Part shown: positions 1 through 8,599 of the stretch, one piece after another
How positions within the stretch are numbered: position 1 is the first letter of the stretch
Layout of the letters: each line of letters starts with the position of its first letter
DNA from: Holdemania massiliensis AP2
Lineage (GTDB): Bacteria > Bacillota_I > Bacilli_A > Erysipelotrichales > Erysipelotrichaceae
DNA length: 64,000 nucleotides
Direction of reading: 5' to 3'
NCBI RefSeq assembly: GCF_000327285.1
Contig: NZ_HE998568.1
Span: forward strand, 198,880-262,879
The notes under the pieces: generated by a model
What the model saw: the letters and a program-made list of their open reading frames with translations, nothing else
Told to the model about the DNA's origin: nothing
The model's database searches: none
Position numbers and translations under genes: made by a program

Positions 1-474
1 CAGCAGCGAAAGGAACACCAGCCGCGTATTCTGTTTGACGATGATGGCTGGGATACGCCGGAAGATCAGATACAGGCAGAAAATGAGGTTGTTTATCATT
101 GCTGCGAAGATGACTGTGACGATGGATGCCGCTGTGACAATGGCAACTGCGGTGGAAATCAGGGCTGCGGATGGAACTGCGGATGTACCGGGAGTGAAAC
201 CGGAGGATGTACCGGGGGAGAAACTGGCGGAGAAACTGGCGGCAGCGGCTGTGATTGTGACTGTGATTGTGACTGTGATTGCGGCTGTGACTGCGATTGT
301 GACTGTGATGACGATGCCACTTTGGATGACTGTGATGCTGCTTGCCATCCAAGAACGATTGTCTTTCAAAAGCATAAAGAATGTATTGAGAGAACTCAGC
401 CCACTGGATGCAATGACGAAACAGGTTCCTACAGAAAATGTTCAGTTACCATTAAGATTATTAAACGCTATTAA
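1..474 (+). CDS. Cys/Asp-rich protein, C-terminal part (5' end outside window)
   Basis: Frame 1 is open from the first base to a TAA at 472-474, giving 157 residues with no start in the window, so the gene begins upstream. The visible part starts with an acidic stretch (DDDGWDTPEDQ) and then holds about 25 cysteines. It has Gly/Cys-rich segments (GGNQGCGWNCGCTG), Gly-Glu-Thr repeats and, at bases 250-315, an almost perfect Cys-Asp dipeptide run broken once by Gly. The tail is ordinary and basic (KCSVTIKIIKRY). A strong terminator begins at the stop codon, which supports this frame over the longer overlapping frame at 35-520. I do not recognise the family. Clustered Cys/Asp could bind metal or form disulphides, but that is inference. 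It converges on the pilus operon. Confidence 0.7.
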   Translation, partial: QQRKEHQPRILFDDDGWDTPEDQIQAENEVVYHCCEDDCDDGCRCDNGNCGGNQGCGWNCGCTGSETGGCTGGETGGETGGSGCDCDCDCDCDCGCDCDCDCDDDATLDDCDAACHPRTIVFQKHKECIERTQPTGCNDETGSYRKCSVTIKIIKRY

Positions 475-501
475 AAGCGAGCTGGGCTCGCTTTTATTTT
501 G
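473..501 (+). terminator. Bidirectional intrinsic terminator
   Basis: Perfect 10-bp inverted repeat AAAAGCGAGC / GCTCGCTTTT with a TGG loop (473-495), followed by a T-rich run. It overlaps the stop of the Cys-rich gene, and the A-run on its left side lets it also serve the minus-strand pilus operon that ends at 546. Confidence 0.85.
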
Positions 502-545
502 TTTGCAGCCGACGTTGTGAACAGCTTTGCATTTAATAACAGATT

Positions 546-3500
546 TTAATTTTGTTTCGGTAGTCCAGTGGCCAGCGGCTCTTTGCCTGCCAACTGGGCA
601 AACCAATCTAAGTATGGCTGCCACAGCGGAGTGTCAAAGGTCAGTACGTCCTGCGGATCAGCGAATTTTATCCGGTATTGATCTTTTAGCCGACTGTCAA
701 TCATAGCTGTTCGCAGCAGCCTGAATGAAAACTCATTCACTGCCAGATTTTGCCCCTGAAGCATATAGGTCAACTCTTTCGGATCCTGCAAAGGATTTGT
801 ATACCAGCGATGTCCGGCCTCCAATATTTGATCATCCTCATCAAGATTCTCAAATACAGGCTCATTATTAATCTTTCCTTCATATTGAGTAGCCCACATC
901 ATTGGCAAAATAAAGCTGTCACCAAGCCTTTGCAGCGGTACCTCGTAATGATTTTCAACAGCGTATTTTTCTCTCACAGGCAAAGCCCCTTGATCAAAAA
1001 CTGCTGATGTTTCTGCATTGATCAGTTTTGTATCCGCAATACAGGCCCAGTCTGAAATGAATGCGCATTCGTTGACATAATGATACTGAATGGCGGCCTC
1101 AATACCTTCTCCGGCAAAGTAGCTGCCTTCTGGATAGGGACTGATTAAAGTTAACGTTTCATTAGCCACGCTTGAGTCTTCTCCCTGCGTAACAGTAAAC
1201 ATGACAGGGCCATTAAATTCCAGCTGTTCTTCCGAGGTTTGTTTAAACTGTCGGGAGATCATGGCGATGTTCAGCAGCAACTCATTATTATCTGGGTCTT
1301 TATCCAATTCATAGTCGACCCGGGCCCACATTTGCGCTGTTTCAGACTTCAATTCAAACGGAATTCTGACCGTTTGCTCCGGTAAGGCTGGCAGCTGTTG
1401 TTCAAAGATCACTTCATCCTGCAGCCAAACCGTTACTGTCTGTTGCTTCTGCGGATTGCACCCGGCGCAGATAACATGCAGCATAGCATTTTCAACTTGC
1501 CCGGGATGAGCAGCCGGAACAAACAACTGTCCTGCAGAGGCGTCACCTTCATGAAGCTGATAGTATCCAGAAGTCGAGGTTCCCTCATTGCCTGCTCGAT
1601 CTTCAATTTCAACAACAATCTGGCATTGTCCGGCCATCGTTAAAATAACTTTCTGTTCGGTTTCATCTTCAAACCAAGGGGACGTTCTGATAAAGGACTG
1701 CCCTTCATCATAAGTAATCCTGTACCGCCAGCGTTTAACACCACTTAAATCATCCTGAGGAGTAACTGACACTTCAATTTCATTATCATCCGTTTCCGCT
1801 TCTACTGGATCAAACACTGCCCATGGCGGCAGCCTGTCAATGTTTCCGACAGGCACCTCAACAGTCGTGATATTGCCCGCATAATCCTGGGCAGAAACCT
1901 GATATTTACCATTTTCCTTCACCGTAACCTGAGCTTTTTCTCCCTGAACAACTTTCTGCACAACATCAAGACTTTCGACACCGCTCAGCTCATCCTTCGC
2001 CTGGATCTGAATAAGTACATCCGTATTGGTCCAATCGTTTGGCGTCAGTGTCCAATCAATCTGCGGGCCATGCAGATCTGCACGCCATTCCAGATCAGCA
2101 ATATCAGCACAATTTTGAGCGTGATCACAAGCTGTCAACGTCAAGGTCTGACGGCCTTCCTTATCATTGCTTAAGGGTGCCGACCACATTCCGTTCTGAG
2201 GGATCAAATTGATCTTATCTTGCGAAGTTTTTGCGACTACTGAATGTACTCCGCTGTTAAAATTGGCAGGTCGATCCTCTACTTTTCCTGTATGCACGGA
2301 AAGTTGTGCCGAACCATTTATCCAATTGGTGAACACCTGATTTCCATCAGCCAGAACTTTGCCTGTTTCATCTTCAATCCAGCTTCTTTCACTCACAGGC
2401 GGCAGCTGATCGATCTTATAACTATCCGAAATTGTGACACTGCGATTGCCGGCTTGATCTTCAGCTTCCACTTTAATTACATTTAAACCGTTTTGATTTA
2501 ATGTTAGAGAGGCCGATGGTGTTTCCTGCCACTCACCATATCGTCCAAAATGCATTCCACCATCGACCGAGACCGCCCATCGCCAGCGTTTCACACCGGA
2601 ATGTTTGTCCAAGATTTCTGTACTGATCACGATCGGCTGACGCTTCCATGTTTCATCACCAGATGGATTAAATTGCACTTCAGGCGCAATATTATCAATT
2701 AAAAAGTGATCGGATGTTACCGTTGCCGTGTTCCCAGCTTCGTCCTGCAGCCACGCTTCGATCTGCCAGCGGCCGGATTGATCCAGTGTATAGGCAAACG
2801 GTGAACCATCCATCCTTCCCAAATCTGTTTTTTGCTGCGTAAGAGTGTCGATCAGTGTATACTGCGCTTCTGCAATCCAATGCTCTTTCGGATCATATAA
2901 GTTCTTATAAGTAACGACTGTTACATCATAAGAATTCAGACGAGCATTGGTACTGTGTCCTTCGTACTTATAACATGGCGTGCTGCGGCTTCCTGTCGTG
3001 TGCTGGCACCATCCGGCATCGTCGCTTGACCAAATCTGATGGGGCAGATTCCCATTCTGTGTCCAGTAGATTGGATTTGCCGTGTACTGTACACCCCAGC
3101 CAGGCTTAGTTTCTATCCACGGCCAGGCTTTGCCCTTGCTGCCGTAAGAATAATAACGGTAGCGAAAACCGCCGCCTTGTTCTTCAGTGTACCACCCCTG
3201 AATCAGATTAGCATAGCTGTCCAGACCCTTTACAACATCCGGATTGGCATAAGCCGGAATCGAACCACCGCGGCCATAATCATAAAAATCAGATTGATTC
3301 TGAATTTCCGCTTCCTGTTGGACAAGCAATGAAGTTGACGGTGTGAAAACGCCCGCACTTTCCTTTTTCCATATTCCCTGCGTGCCGTCCGGATTAAAAG
3401 TGCCGCCATCCAGGCACACCGTAACCTGACGGATATCTGTATTCTCTATTTTCTCCGGCGTCCATCGAATATGTTCCTTCACCTCATATTGCGGAATCTG

Positions 3501-4076
3501 GAAATAACTCAACTGATAATGACATTGCGGTCCGCTTTCATTAAATACAACATATAGATTGCGAATTTCGCGCTCCTGCAGGTTCAAGGTTATGCGCTTT
3601 TCCTTTGTACTCAGTACCTGTTCACCTGAAGTCAGCTCAGCCCTGCCATTAACCCAATTCATTTCAGCATTTACCCAGACTGTTTTTTCCAGCTCTTCGC
3701 CATTTTCACTCCAACCTTGAACTTCCATCTGTAAGTCACGGATGTGGATCGGCTTACCGAAAAAAGCCGCAATGAAGTTCGGATCATCCGGATTCTCATT
3801 TCCGTTGACGGTTAACGTTTTTAATCCTGCCAGCACCTCCCAATCCGTTCGTCTGGGATTGGAGAACGTTCCTAATGCGTTGAATTCAGCGGTGATCTGC
3901 TGCGAATTGATCACCATCTGCTGATCTGATGTAAACTCACTGTCCCAGAAATCCTGATGCGCCACCCAATCCTTAACGGAATAAAACAGCATCACTGTAC
4001 AATCAGCCTGGACCGGCATCAGACTAAATAACAGATGGATCAAGATTAAGGGAACGATTATTCTTCGCGTTTTCAA
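546..4076 (-). CDS. Very large secreted Ig-like repeat protein, last gene of the Tad-like operon
   Basis: A 1176-residue protein with a clear Sec signal peptide (MKTRRIIVPLILIHLLFSLMPVQA). The N-terminal ~390 residues are Trp/Tyr-rich and unassigned. The middle (about 390-880) carries several bacterial Ig-like modules, recognisable by recurring hallmarks such as DNIAPEV, the paired HSGVKRWRW / LSGVKRWRY, and four (Q/E)D-x-AGN turns. The C-terminal ~300 residues are not repetitive and I do not recognise them. No LPXTG motif or C-terminal membrane anchor is visible. Its ATG overlaps the stop of the preceding gene by 4 bp, so it is translationally coupled to the Tad genes. A pilus-associated adhesin or tip protein is the obvious guess, inferred from context only. 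Confidence 0.85.
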   Translation of the reverse strand: MKTRRIIVPLILIHLLFSLMPVQADCTVMLFYSVKDWVAHQDFWDSEFTSDQQMVINSQQITAEFNALGTFSNPRRTDWEVLAGLKTLTVNGNENPDDPNFIAAFFGKPIHIRDLQMEVQGWSENGEELEKTVWVNAEMNWVNGRAELTSGEQVLSTKEKRITLNLQEREIRNLYVVFNESGPQCHYQLSYFQIPQYEVKEHIRWTPEKIENTDIRQVTVCLDGGTFNPDGTQGIWKKESAGVFTPSTSLLVQQEAEIQNQSDFYDYGRGGSIPAYANPDVVKGLDSYANLIQGWYTEEQGGGFRYRYYSYGSKGKAWPWIETKPGWGVQYTANPIYWTQNGNLPHQIWSSDDAGWCQHTTGSRSTPCYKYEGHSTNARLNSYDVTVVTYKNLYDPKEHWIAEAQYTLIDTLTQQKTDLGRMDGSPFAYTLDQSGRWQIEAWLQDEAGNTATVTSDHFLIDNIAPEVQFNPSGDETWKRQPIVISTEILDKHSGVKRWRWAVSVDGGMHFGRYGEWQETPSASLTLNQNGLNVIKVEAEDQAGNRSVTISDSYKIDQLPPVSERSWIEDETGKVLADGNQVFTNWINGSAQLSVHTGKVEDRPANFNSGVHSVVAKTSQDKINLIPQNGMWSAPLSNDKEGRQTLTLTACDHAQNCADIADLEWRADLHGPQIDWTLTPNDWTNTDVLIQIQAKDELSGVESLDVVQKVVQGEKAQVTVKENGKYQVSAQDYAGNITTVEVPVGNIDRLPPWAVFDPVEAETDDNEIEVSVTPQDDLSGVKRWRYRITYDEGQSFIRTSPWFEDETEQKVILTMAGQCQIVVEIEDRAGNEGTSTSGYYQLHEGDASAGQLFVPAAHPGQVENAMLHVICAGCNPQKQQTVTVWLQDEVIFEQQLPALPEQTVRIPFELKSETAQMWARVDYELDKDPDNNELLLNIAMISRQFKQTSEEQLEFNGPVMFTVTQGEDSSVANETLTLISPYPEGSYFAGEGIEAAIQYHYVNECAFISDWACIADTKLINAETSAVFDQGALPVREKYAVENHYEVPLQRLGDSFILPMMWATQYEGKINNEPVFENLDEDDQILEAGHRWYTNPLQDPKELTYMLQGQNLAVNEFSFRLLRTAMIDSRLKDQYRIKFADPQDVLTFDTPLWQPYLDWFAQLAGKEPLATGLPKQN

Positions 4077-4417
4077 TAGATCACCCGCTTCGTTGTTTTT
4101 GAAGCTTTCAGCTCTGTTTTCAAGCCAATCAGCGCAATTTCAATCTGCAGTTTTCCAGTTACTTTATAGCTGCATCGATCAAGCTGCATCAGTCTTTCTG
4201 TTTCAATCATGACTTCGGGAACTTTCTGTTTCCAAACTTCCATTTCCTGTTTCGCCGGCTCCGTTAATCCATCATGAACCTCAATGATTTCCACCAGTGA
4301 GCTTGTCAATTCGTTAATTGTTTTGTATCCCACGGCAAATGCAAGCATCTGCGGGATCAACAAAACACAAAAAGTAAATACGAACAAGCCGCCGAAGATT
4401 TCCACGCCCTTACCCAT
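4073..4417 (-). CDS. Small pilin-like membrane protein of the Tad operon
   Basis: 114 residues: a short N-terminus ending in GVEIFGG followed by one hydrophobic helix (about residues 8-30), then a soluble part of about 80 residues ending in a basic tail (KTTKRVIY). The layout (a few polar residues, Gly and Glu before a single helix) resembles minor pseudopilins of the TadE/TadF kind, but no family is firmly recognised. It sits 18 bp after tadC and overlaps the start of the giant Ig-like gene by 4 bp, so both are probably made together. It might be a minor pilin that anchors or exports the Ig-like protein; this is inference. Confidence 0.75.
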   Translation of the reverse strand: MGKGVEIFGGLFVFTFCVLLIPQMLAFAVGYKTINELTSSLVEIIEVHDGLTEPAKQEMEVWKQKVPEVMIETERLMQLDRCSYKVTGKLQIEIALIGLKTELKASKTTKRVIY

Positions 4418-4435
4418 GCTTTTTCCCTCTTCTTT

Positions 4436-5203
4436 CTAAAAAAATCGAATTGAAGCAATCATATTCAAAATCACAAATCCCAGCCATAAAAACAAAATGT
4501 AGGGAACCATATTTTGTTTTTCGATACGCCGCTTCAGTTCTAACCGCCGCGCACCCTGAATTTTTTCGTTGGCTATCTTGGAAAATGCGGTTAAAATCAG
4601 TTCTCGGTTTTCTGATGTGATTGACAGACTGAACAAAGTCCGCATAATCCGGCCAATATCATCAATCTGCGAAAACCGCTGGGCAAACTTCAAATAAGGT
4701 TTAAGATTGGATCCCTGCGTATGAATTTCCTGCACTAAAATCCGCAGATCTTCCTGAAAGATCGCCGGTGCCTGCCGAATTGATTTCTCAATCGCATTGG
4801 GTACCGGATTGTTTTGAATTAAGATCGCCAGATGATTCAAATAATATGGAAATTCTTTTTTTGCCTTGCCTAATAGCTGAACATAGATCATTTTTAACCG
4901 CAGACGATCACCGATATAGACCGCAGCTGCAGCAAAAACCGCAGTAACCAGGGAAAACGGATCCAACTGGCCTTTTTTCACTGCCAGAACGAGAAGTCCG
5001 GCTGTAAAGGCGTTCAAAATCCGTTTCAGCATACGGGCGTGGGGTTGTCCTTTTCCTGTTTTCTCACAGTAAAATGCATAATCTGATTCCATCCAGTGAT
5101 CCAACATTGACGCGGTTTCCGCTGCAAAGGATTCCGCTTCGTAACACCATAACCCCCACATGCTCAATGCGCTCAGCTGCATCAGCGCTAACATCAAACC
5201 CAT
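4436..5203 (-). CDS. tadC: TadC-like inner-membrane platform protein
   Basis: About 255 residues with hydrophobic segments near the N-terminus (LMLALMQLSALSMWGLW), in the middle, and at the C-terminus (VPYILFLWLGFVILNMIAS), typical of the GspF/TadC half-platform proteins of type IVc pili. The open frame extends to 5272, but ATG 5203 is chosen: it has a GAGGTGA ribosome-binding site and lies 10 bp after the stop of tadB, whereas the longer start would overlap tadB by 59 bp. Family knowledge: TadB and TadC together form the membrane platform on which the ATPase acts. No full GspF domain can be verified by eye, so the assignment rests on position and topology. Confidence 0.75.
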   Translation of the reverse strand: MGLMLALMQLSALSMWGLWCYEAESFAAETASMLDHWMESDYAFYCEKTGKGQPHARMLKRILNAFTAGLLVLAVKKGQLDPFSLVTAVFAAAAVYIGDRLRLKMIYVQLLGKAKKEFPYYLNHLAILIQNNPVPNAIEKSIRQAPAIFQEDLRILVQEIHTQGSNLKPYLKFAQRFSQIDDIGRIMRTLFSLSITSENRELILTAFSKIANEKIQGARRLELKRRIEKQNMVPYILFLWLGFVILNMIASIRFF

Positions 5204-5213
5204 AAATTCACCT

Positions 5214-6095
5214 CTATTCCAATTTGTCGTTGCGGCTGCATCCACATTCATACAGAAACAGCGTCGCTGCATTCAGCAGATAAAACAGAAAGATGCAGAA
5301 CCGGAATGCCTCTGTGGCCAGATTGACATACATGGAAGAATGAAACATCTTTTTCATCACCAATGCAGCTAACAGATTGAGAACCAACATAAAATAGAAT
5401 ACAGATCGGCCTGCAGCTTTTTTCTGACGGTAATCATTGATCAGCAGTTCGCTTTCCTCCGTATTGTCAAACAGATAATCAACCAGCTGTTCATTTCTTC
5501 CACCTTCAATCTTCTTGCCTTTTAGCAACAAATGAAGATTACGGACCTGAGAATATTCATATTTCTTTTCCAAATTATCCAATGCTTCCGCAAAATCTGA
5601 ATTATCTTCAATCTGATTTACACAAATTTCAAGATCCCGTTTTAACGGTGCTTCCACTAAGGCTGAGCAATCTTTTAAGATCCGCAAACTATTTTTATCT
5701 TCGCGGATGTAAAGAATTGCCGTTGATACATAGGTCAGCATTTCTTTTTCTTCTTTTTCCTGAGCCAGCCGCTTCAGATTCATATAAAAGAAGGAAGGCA
5801 GAAAGAAGATCGTCAAAGAGGCAATGATAACTGAATAAATAAAATGATCGGTTGTTGCATAACATAACAGGCCGCATAAGGTTCCCAATACGGCTGCCTG
5901 ACTCAGATATTGTCCAATCGGATAATGACCGCCCAGAATTTCAATCCTGCGGATTAAGCCAACATAGGAGATTTCTTTTAATTTCCGCATTACACGGGTA
6001 TCTAAAAATCGCTGCCAGTCTTTACGGTTAAGTTTAAAAACAGCGATACTGTAACAAAAACCCAGTCCCAGAAACAACAGTCTCATTCCGCGCAT
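5214..6095 (-). CDS. tadB: TadB-like inner-membrane platform protein
   Basis: 293 residues. An N-terminal helix (LLFLGLGFCYSIAVF), a hairpin of helices around residues 75-105, a soluble GspF-like helical region (LTYVSTAILYIREDKNSLRILKDCSALVEAPLKRDL), and two C-terminal helices. This order fits TadB. The ATG overlaps the end of the ATPase gene by 13 bp and has AGGAG upstream. The role, from the family, is to couple ATP hydrolysis by the neighbouring CpaF/TadA to pilin extraction from the membrane. Confidence 0.8.
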   Translation of the reverse strand: MRGMRLLFLGLGFCYSIAVFKLNRKDWQRFLDTRVMRKLKEISYVGLIRRIEILGGHYPIGQYLSQAAVLGTLCGLLCYATTDHFIYSVIIASLTIFFLPSFFYMNLKRLAQEKEEKEMLTYVSTAILYIREDKNSLRILKDCSALVEAPLKRDLEICVNQIEDNSDFAEALDNLEKKYEYSQVRNLHLLLKGKKIEGGRNEQLVDYLFDNTEESELLINDYRQKKAAGRSVFYFMLVLNLLAALVMKKMFHSSMYVNLATEAFRFCIFLFYLLNAATLFLYECGCSRNDKLE

Positions 6096-7138
6096 GTTTT
6101 CTTCTCCTTTGTCTCCGTCATCGCTAAGCGCCGCTGCAGGTCAGGCGAACAACGATTAAGCCGGCCTGTTCGGGCACGGTAAAGGACGTGCTGCGTACAC
6201 TGACGGGTTTTCGGATCGTAGAGATATTCGATAATTTCATCAACGCTGCGCACGATTCCATTCTTTCCTGTTTCCTTTTTCAGATGTATGACCAGATCAA
6301 CCAAAGAATAAACACGCATTTCCAGCGAGCTCATCGATTCTGCATCATTTTTCATCATTTGTTTAATGCGCGTCGTTACCGTGTCTGCCCCACGGGTATG
6401 CATCGTCGTCAAAACGGTATGACCGGTTGACATGGCATCTAAAAGATCATCAACTTCTTTACCCCGTGCTTCCTGCAGTAAAATCCAATTCACATTCTGC
6501 CTCAAAGCCATCGCAATAATCGCAGAGTAATCAAAGCCCGGCCGAACTCGGAATGCACTGCACGAGGCCTCTGGATGAATTTCCTTAATATTGAATTCCA
6601 AGGAGTCTTCAATAGTTACAATCCGCTGATCCACGGGAATATAAGTTGCCAGAAATTTCAGGAACTCGGTTTTTCCACTTCCTGTTTCCCCGACAAAAAT
6701 CATATTGCAGCGGTATCGGATGCAGCGGATTAAAAACTGCAGTGCCGATCGGGTGATAAAACCGCTTTCCACCAGATAGTCCTCACTGAGAATACTGGCC
6801 CGGGATACTTTACGCAAAGCCAGCGTTACCCCGCTGACCGAAAGTTCTTCATGAATAGCGCTGACGCGCAGATCCAGTTCTGCATCATGAATATCGCCTT
6901 CCAGACAGGGACTGCCGGGATTGAATTCTTTTTCCATTTTATTCGCAACTTGATTGGCAATCCGATTGATTTCTGTTTCAGGAATAGAACGGTCCATTAA
7001 TCGATAATGTCCATGATGATTCGATGTAACCCAAATCTCATTATGATTCAGGCAGTTGATATCGCGGATATCCTCCTGAACAAGCAGATCACTGAGCACG
7101 CCAAAATCGATTTTGTCGAAAATCCGCGCATCATTCAT
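6083..7138 (-). CDS. tadA: CpaF/TadA-type pilus assembly ATPase
   Basis: 351 residues. Walker A is GETGSGKT (about residue 150). The Walker B/His-box region reads ILLQEARGKEVDDLLDAMSTGHTVLTTMHTRGAD, where most CpaF proteins have a V-G-E-x-R-G core; Gln-Glu replaces Gly-Glu here, but the catalytic Glu, Arg and Gly are kept. An N-terminal domain of about 110 residues precedes the core (PETEINRIANQVANKMEK, and the LDLRVSAI strand). The length is near the shorter members of the family. The start overlaps the cpaB-like gene by 8 bp. It powers pilus assembly and perhaps retraction in the cytoplasm. Confidence 0.93.
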   Translation of the reverse strand: MNDARIFDKIDFGVLSDLLVQEDIRDINCLNHNEIWVTSNHHGHYRLMDRSIPETEINRIANQVANKMEKEFNPGSPCLEGDIHDAELDLRVSAIHEELSVSGVTLALRKVSRASILSEDYLVESGFITRSALQFLIRCIRYRCNMIFVGETGSGKTEFLKFLATYIPVDQRIVTIEDSLEFNIKEIHPEASCSAFRVRPGFDYSAIIAMALRQNVNWILLQEARGKEVDDLLDAMSTGHTVLTTMHTRGADTVTTRIKQMMKNDAESMSSLEMRVYSLVDLVIHLKKETGKNGIVRSVDEIIEYLYDPKTRQCTQHVLYRARTGRLNRCSPDLQRRLAMTETKEKKTCAE

Positions 7139-7931
7139 CTTTAGGTTCCTCTTTAATCAGACTGACATCTATGGTTTTCTGATACAGCAGTTCACGCATT
7201 TTTACAATGTCATAGAAGTCCTCGGACTGACTTTCAGGGTTCAATGAGCCATAGGTCACCATCGGCAGGACTGTGCCGAAAAACTTTGCCCGCTGCACCA
7301 AATCGGCATCTTCATAGGATAGAGCGACAACGATAACGCTTGTCGCTTTTTCTGATTGAGCATCGATATTCTTGCCGGTGCTGTCGCGAACGGCAATCAC
7401 CCGCGCCTGTGAAACAAGCTGTCCGTACAGCACCCGCTTTTCGGATTCGTCGGCCTGTGTTGCATATCCTTGAAAATACAGATCAATCTGATGTCCCGGC
7501 AGAATCGAATTGGCGTAAGAAGTTTTGATATCAGCGTCAATCGTTACCGCTGCCTCGTTTTCCAAAAGCGGAAATGCTGACACATCGTGCAGTTCTTCTT
7601 TGGGAATCAGCAGTTCCTGATAGAACAGGGAACCTTCAGCAACAGCATTATAGGTATCCACCGCCTGTCCGATTAATCTGTCAGGATCCTTTTCTACACC
7701 ATCTAAAACAATAGGACGAGGTACTTCGATCACTTGAATATCTGCTTTTTGAATTACAGTTCCTGACTTAAGATAGCGGGCAGCCACCGGAACTAAAATC
7801 GGATCGATTGCCGCCTGCACCGTCATTTCATAAACCTTATAACCGCACAACCCCACCAGCAAGGTTAGAATCAAGGTCAGAAGCAAGCGGTACCGCTGAC
7901 AGAAACTGCCGGAAATTTTCAGTTTTTTCAT
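7131..7931 (-). CDS. cpaB: CpaB/RcpC-like pilus assembly protein
   Basis: 266 residues. One N-terminal membrane helix (LLLTLILTLLVGLCGYKVYEM), then a SAF-like domain (VPVAARYLKSGTVIQKADIQVIEVPRP, followed by IGQAVDTYNAVAEGSLFYQELL), then a second beta-rich segment containing ILPGHQIDLYFQG, the usual place for the G-x-x-V/I-D-L motif of CpaB. The start overlaps the upstream stop by 4 bp. In Gram-negatives CpaB/RcpC acts with the secretin; in single-membrane bacteria there is no secretin, so it probably works at the outer face of the membrane or in the wall. Confidence 0.85.
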   Translation of the reverse strand: MKKLKISGSFCQRYRLLLTLILTLLVGLCGYKVYEMTVQAAIDPILVPVAARYLKSGTVIQKADIQVIEVPRPIVLDGVEKDPDRLIGQAVDTYNAVAEGSLFYQELLIPKEELHDVSAFPLLENEAAVTIDADIKTSYANSILPGHQIDLYFQGYATQADESEKRVLYGQLVSQARVIAVRDSTGKNIDAQSEKATSVIVVALSYEDADLVQRAKFFGTVLPMVTYGSLNPESQSEDFYDIVKMRELLYQKTIDVSLIKEEPKDE

Positions 7932-8329
7932 TTTGCTGCCTCATTTCTTTCAACAATGACTACGTTGTCATATTGCGACGTCATCTCTGATTTCATCGCC
8001 GTTTTTCCTGATTCACAAACCGATACTGCAATCGCAGCAGGATTCTCATGGATATCCACATACCGGACTTCCAACTGACCAAGGGTACTGTGATTTTCCG
8101 CAATCTTTTCATTCCATAACCGCATAACCCGGTTTTTATTAATGGACAGGTGCTGATTGACGATCAAATCGCCGCGATTAAGTGCATCATCCAGCACGGA
8201 CAGCTGCGTTGTCCGTACACTTTCAAACAACGAATCTTCCATGATCAGCTTGCGGTCAAAGTCGAGAAATAATAACAGACAGATACAGGCTAAGAAAATC
8301 AGCCCATAAATTTTGATGGATTGACTCAT
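7928..8329 (-). CDS. Pilin-like membrane protein of the Tad operon
   Basis: 133 residues with one N-terminal helix (IYGLIFLACICLLLFLDF) followed by a soluble domain of about 110 residues that ends in a charged tail. Same architecture as the 114-residue protein at the other end of the operon, so both are candidate minor pilins (TadE/TadF position). The family is not recognised. It has a strong GGAGG ribosome-binding site and is separated from the Flp-like pilin gene by a stem-loop, so it begins the lower-expressed part of the operon. The stop overlaps the cpaB-like start by 4 bp. Confidence 0.75.
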   Translation of the reverse strand: MSQSIKIYGLIFLACICLLLFLDFDRKLIMEDSLFESVRTTQLSVLDDALNRGDLIVNQHLSINKNRVMRLWNEKIAENHSTLGQLEVRYVDIHENPAAIAVSVCESGKTAMKSEMTSQYDNVVIVERNEAAK

Positions 8330-8355
8330 TGGTGTTCCTCCTTCTTTTTAGCGAA

Positions 8356-8385
8356 AAGAAGGAAAGCACGACGGCTTTCCTTCTT
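8356..8385 (-). terminator. Intercistronic stem-loop after the pilin gene
   Basis: A perfect 12-bp stem, AAGAAGGAAAGC / GCTTTCCTTCTT with a 6-base loop, starts 4 bp beyond the pilin stop codon. On the minus strand it is followed by only a short U run, so it is more likely a partial terminator or an mRNA-stabilising stem that keeps pilin expression above that of the assembly genes. Confidence 0.7.
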
Positions 8386-8389
8386 AGGG

Positions 8390-8569
8390 TTACGAGATCG
8401 ACGGGGTGTAATGCTGGCCTAAATCCAGCAAATTTCCGACGGTCTTACTAATGCCGCTGGTCAGCTGTGCCGCAAATCCGTTATCTGCCATAGTGATGTA
8501 AGCAATCAATAGGCCGATCAGAATTACTGCAATGATCAATCCTCCATACTCTTGAAATATCTCTTTCAT
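8390..8569 (-). CDS. Flp-like major pilin
   Basis: 59 residues from the ATG at 8569: MKEIFQEYGGLIIAVILIGL, then a short polar tail (NLLDLGQHYTPSIS). The EYG motif directly before a long hydrophobic helix is the signature of Flp/Tad pilins, and the size fits. A GTG at 8575 would add two residues, but the GGAG at 8577-8580 is spaced 7 bp from the ATG, which decides the start. It is the first gene of the operon and is followed by a stem-loop, as expected for the most abundant subunit. No prepilin peptidase is visible in the window, so processing would depend on a gene elsewhere. Confidence 0.75.
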   Translation of the reverse strand: MKEIFQEYGGLIIAVILIGLLIAYITMADNGFAAQLTSGISKTVGNLLDLGQHYTPSIS

Positions 8570-8599
8570 AAACACTCTCCTTTCGCTTACATTACTAAT

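Noticed and set aside
250-315. Short tandem repeat considered as a CRISPR-like array
   Set aside because: The units are 6 bp with no spacers; the repeat is in a coding frame.
35-520. 161-codon ORF rich in Val/Thr/Ile on the + strand
   Set aside because: It is a shifted reading of the Cys-Asp repeat and runs through the terminator at 473-501; frame 1 ends cleanly at that terminator.
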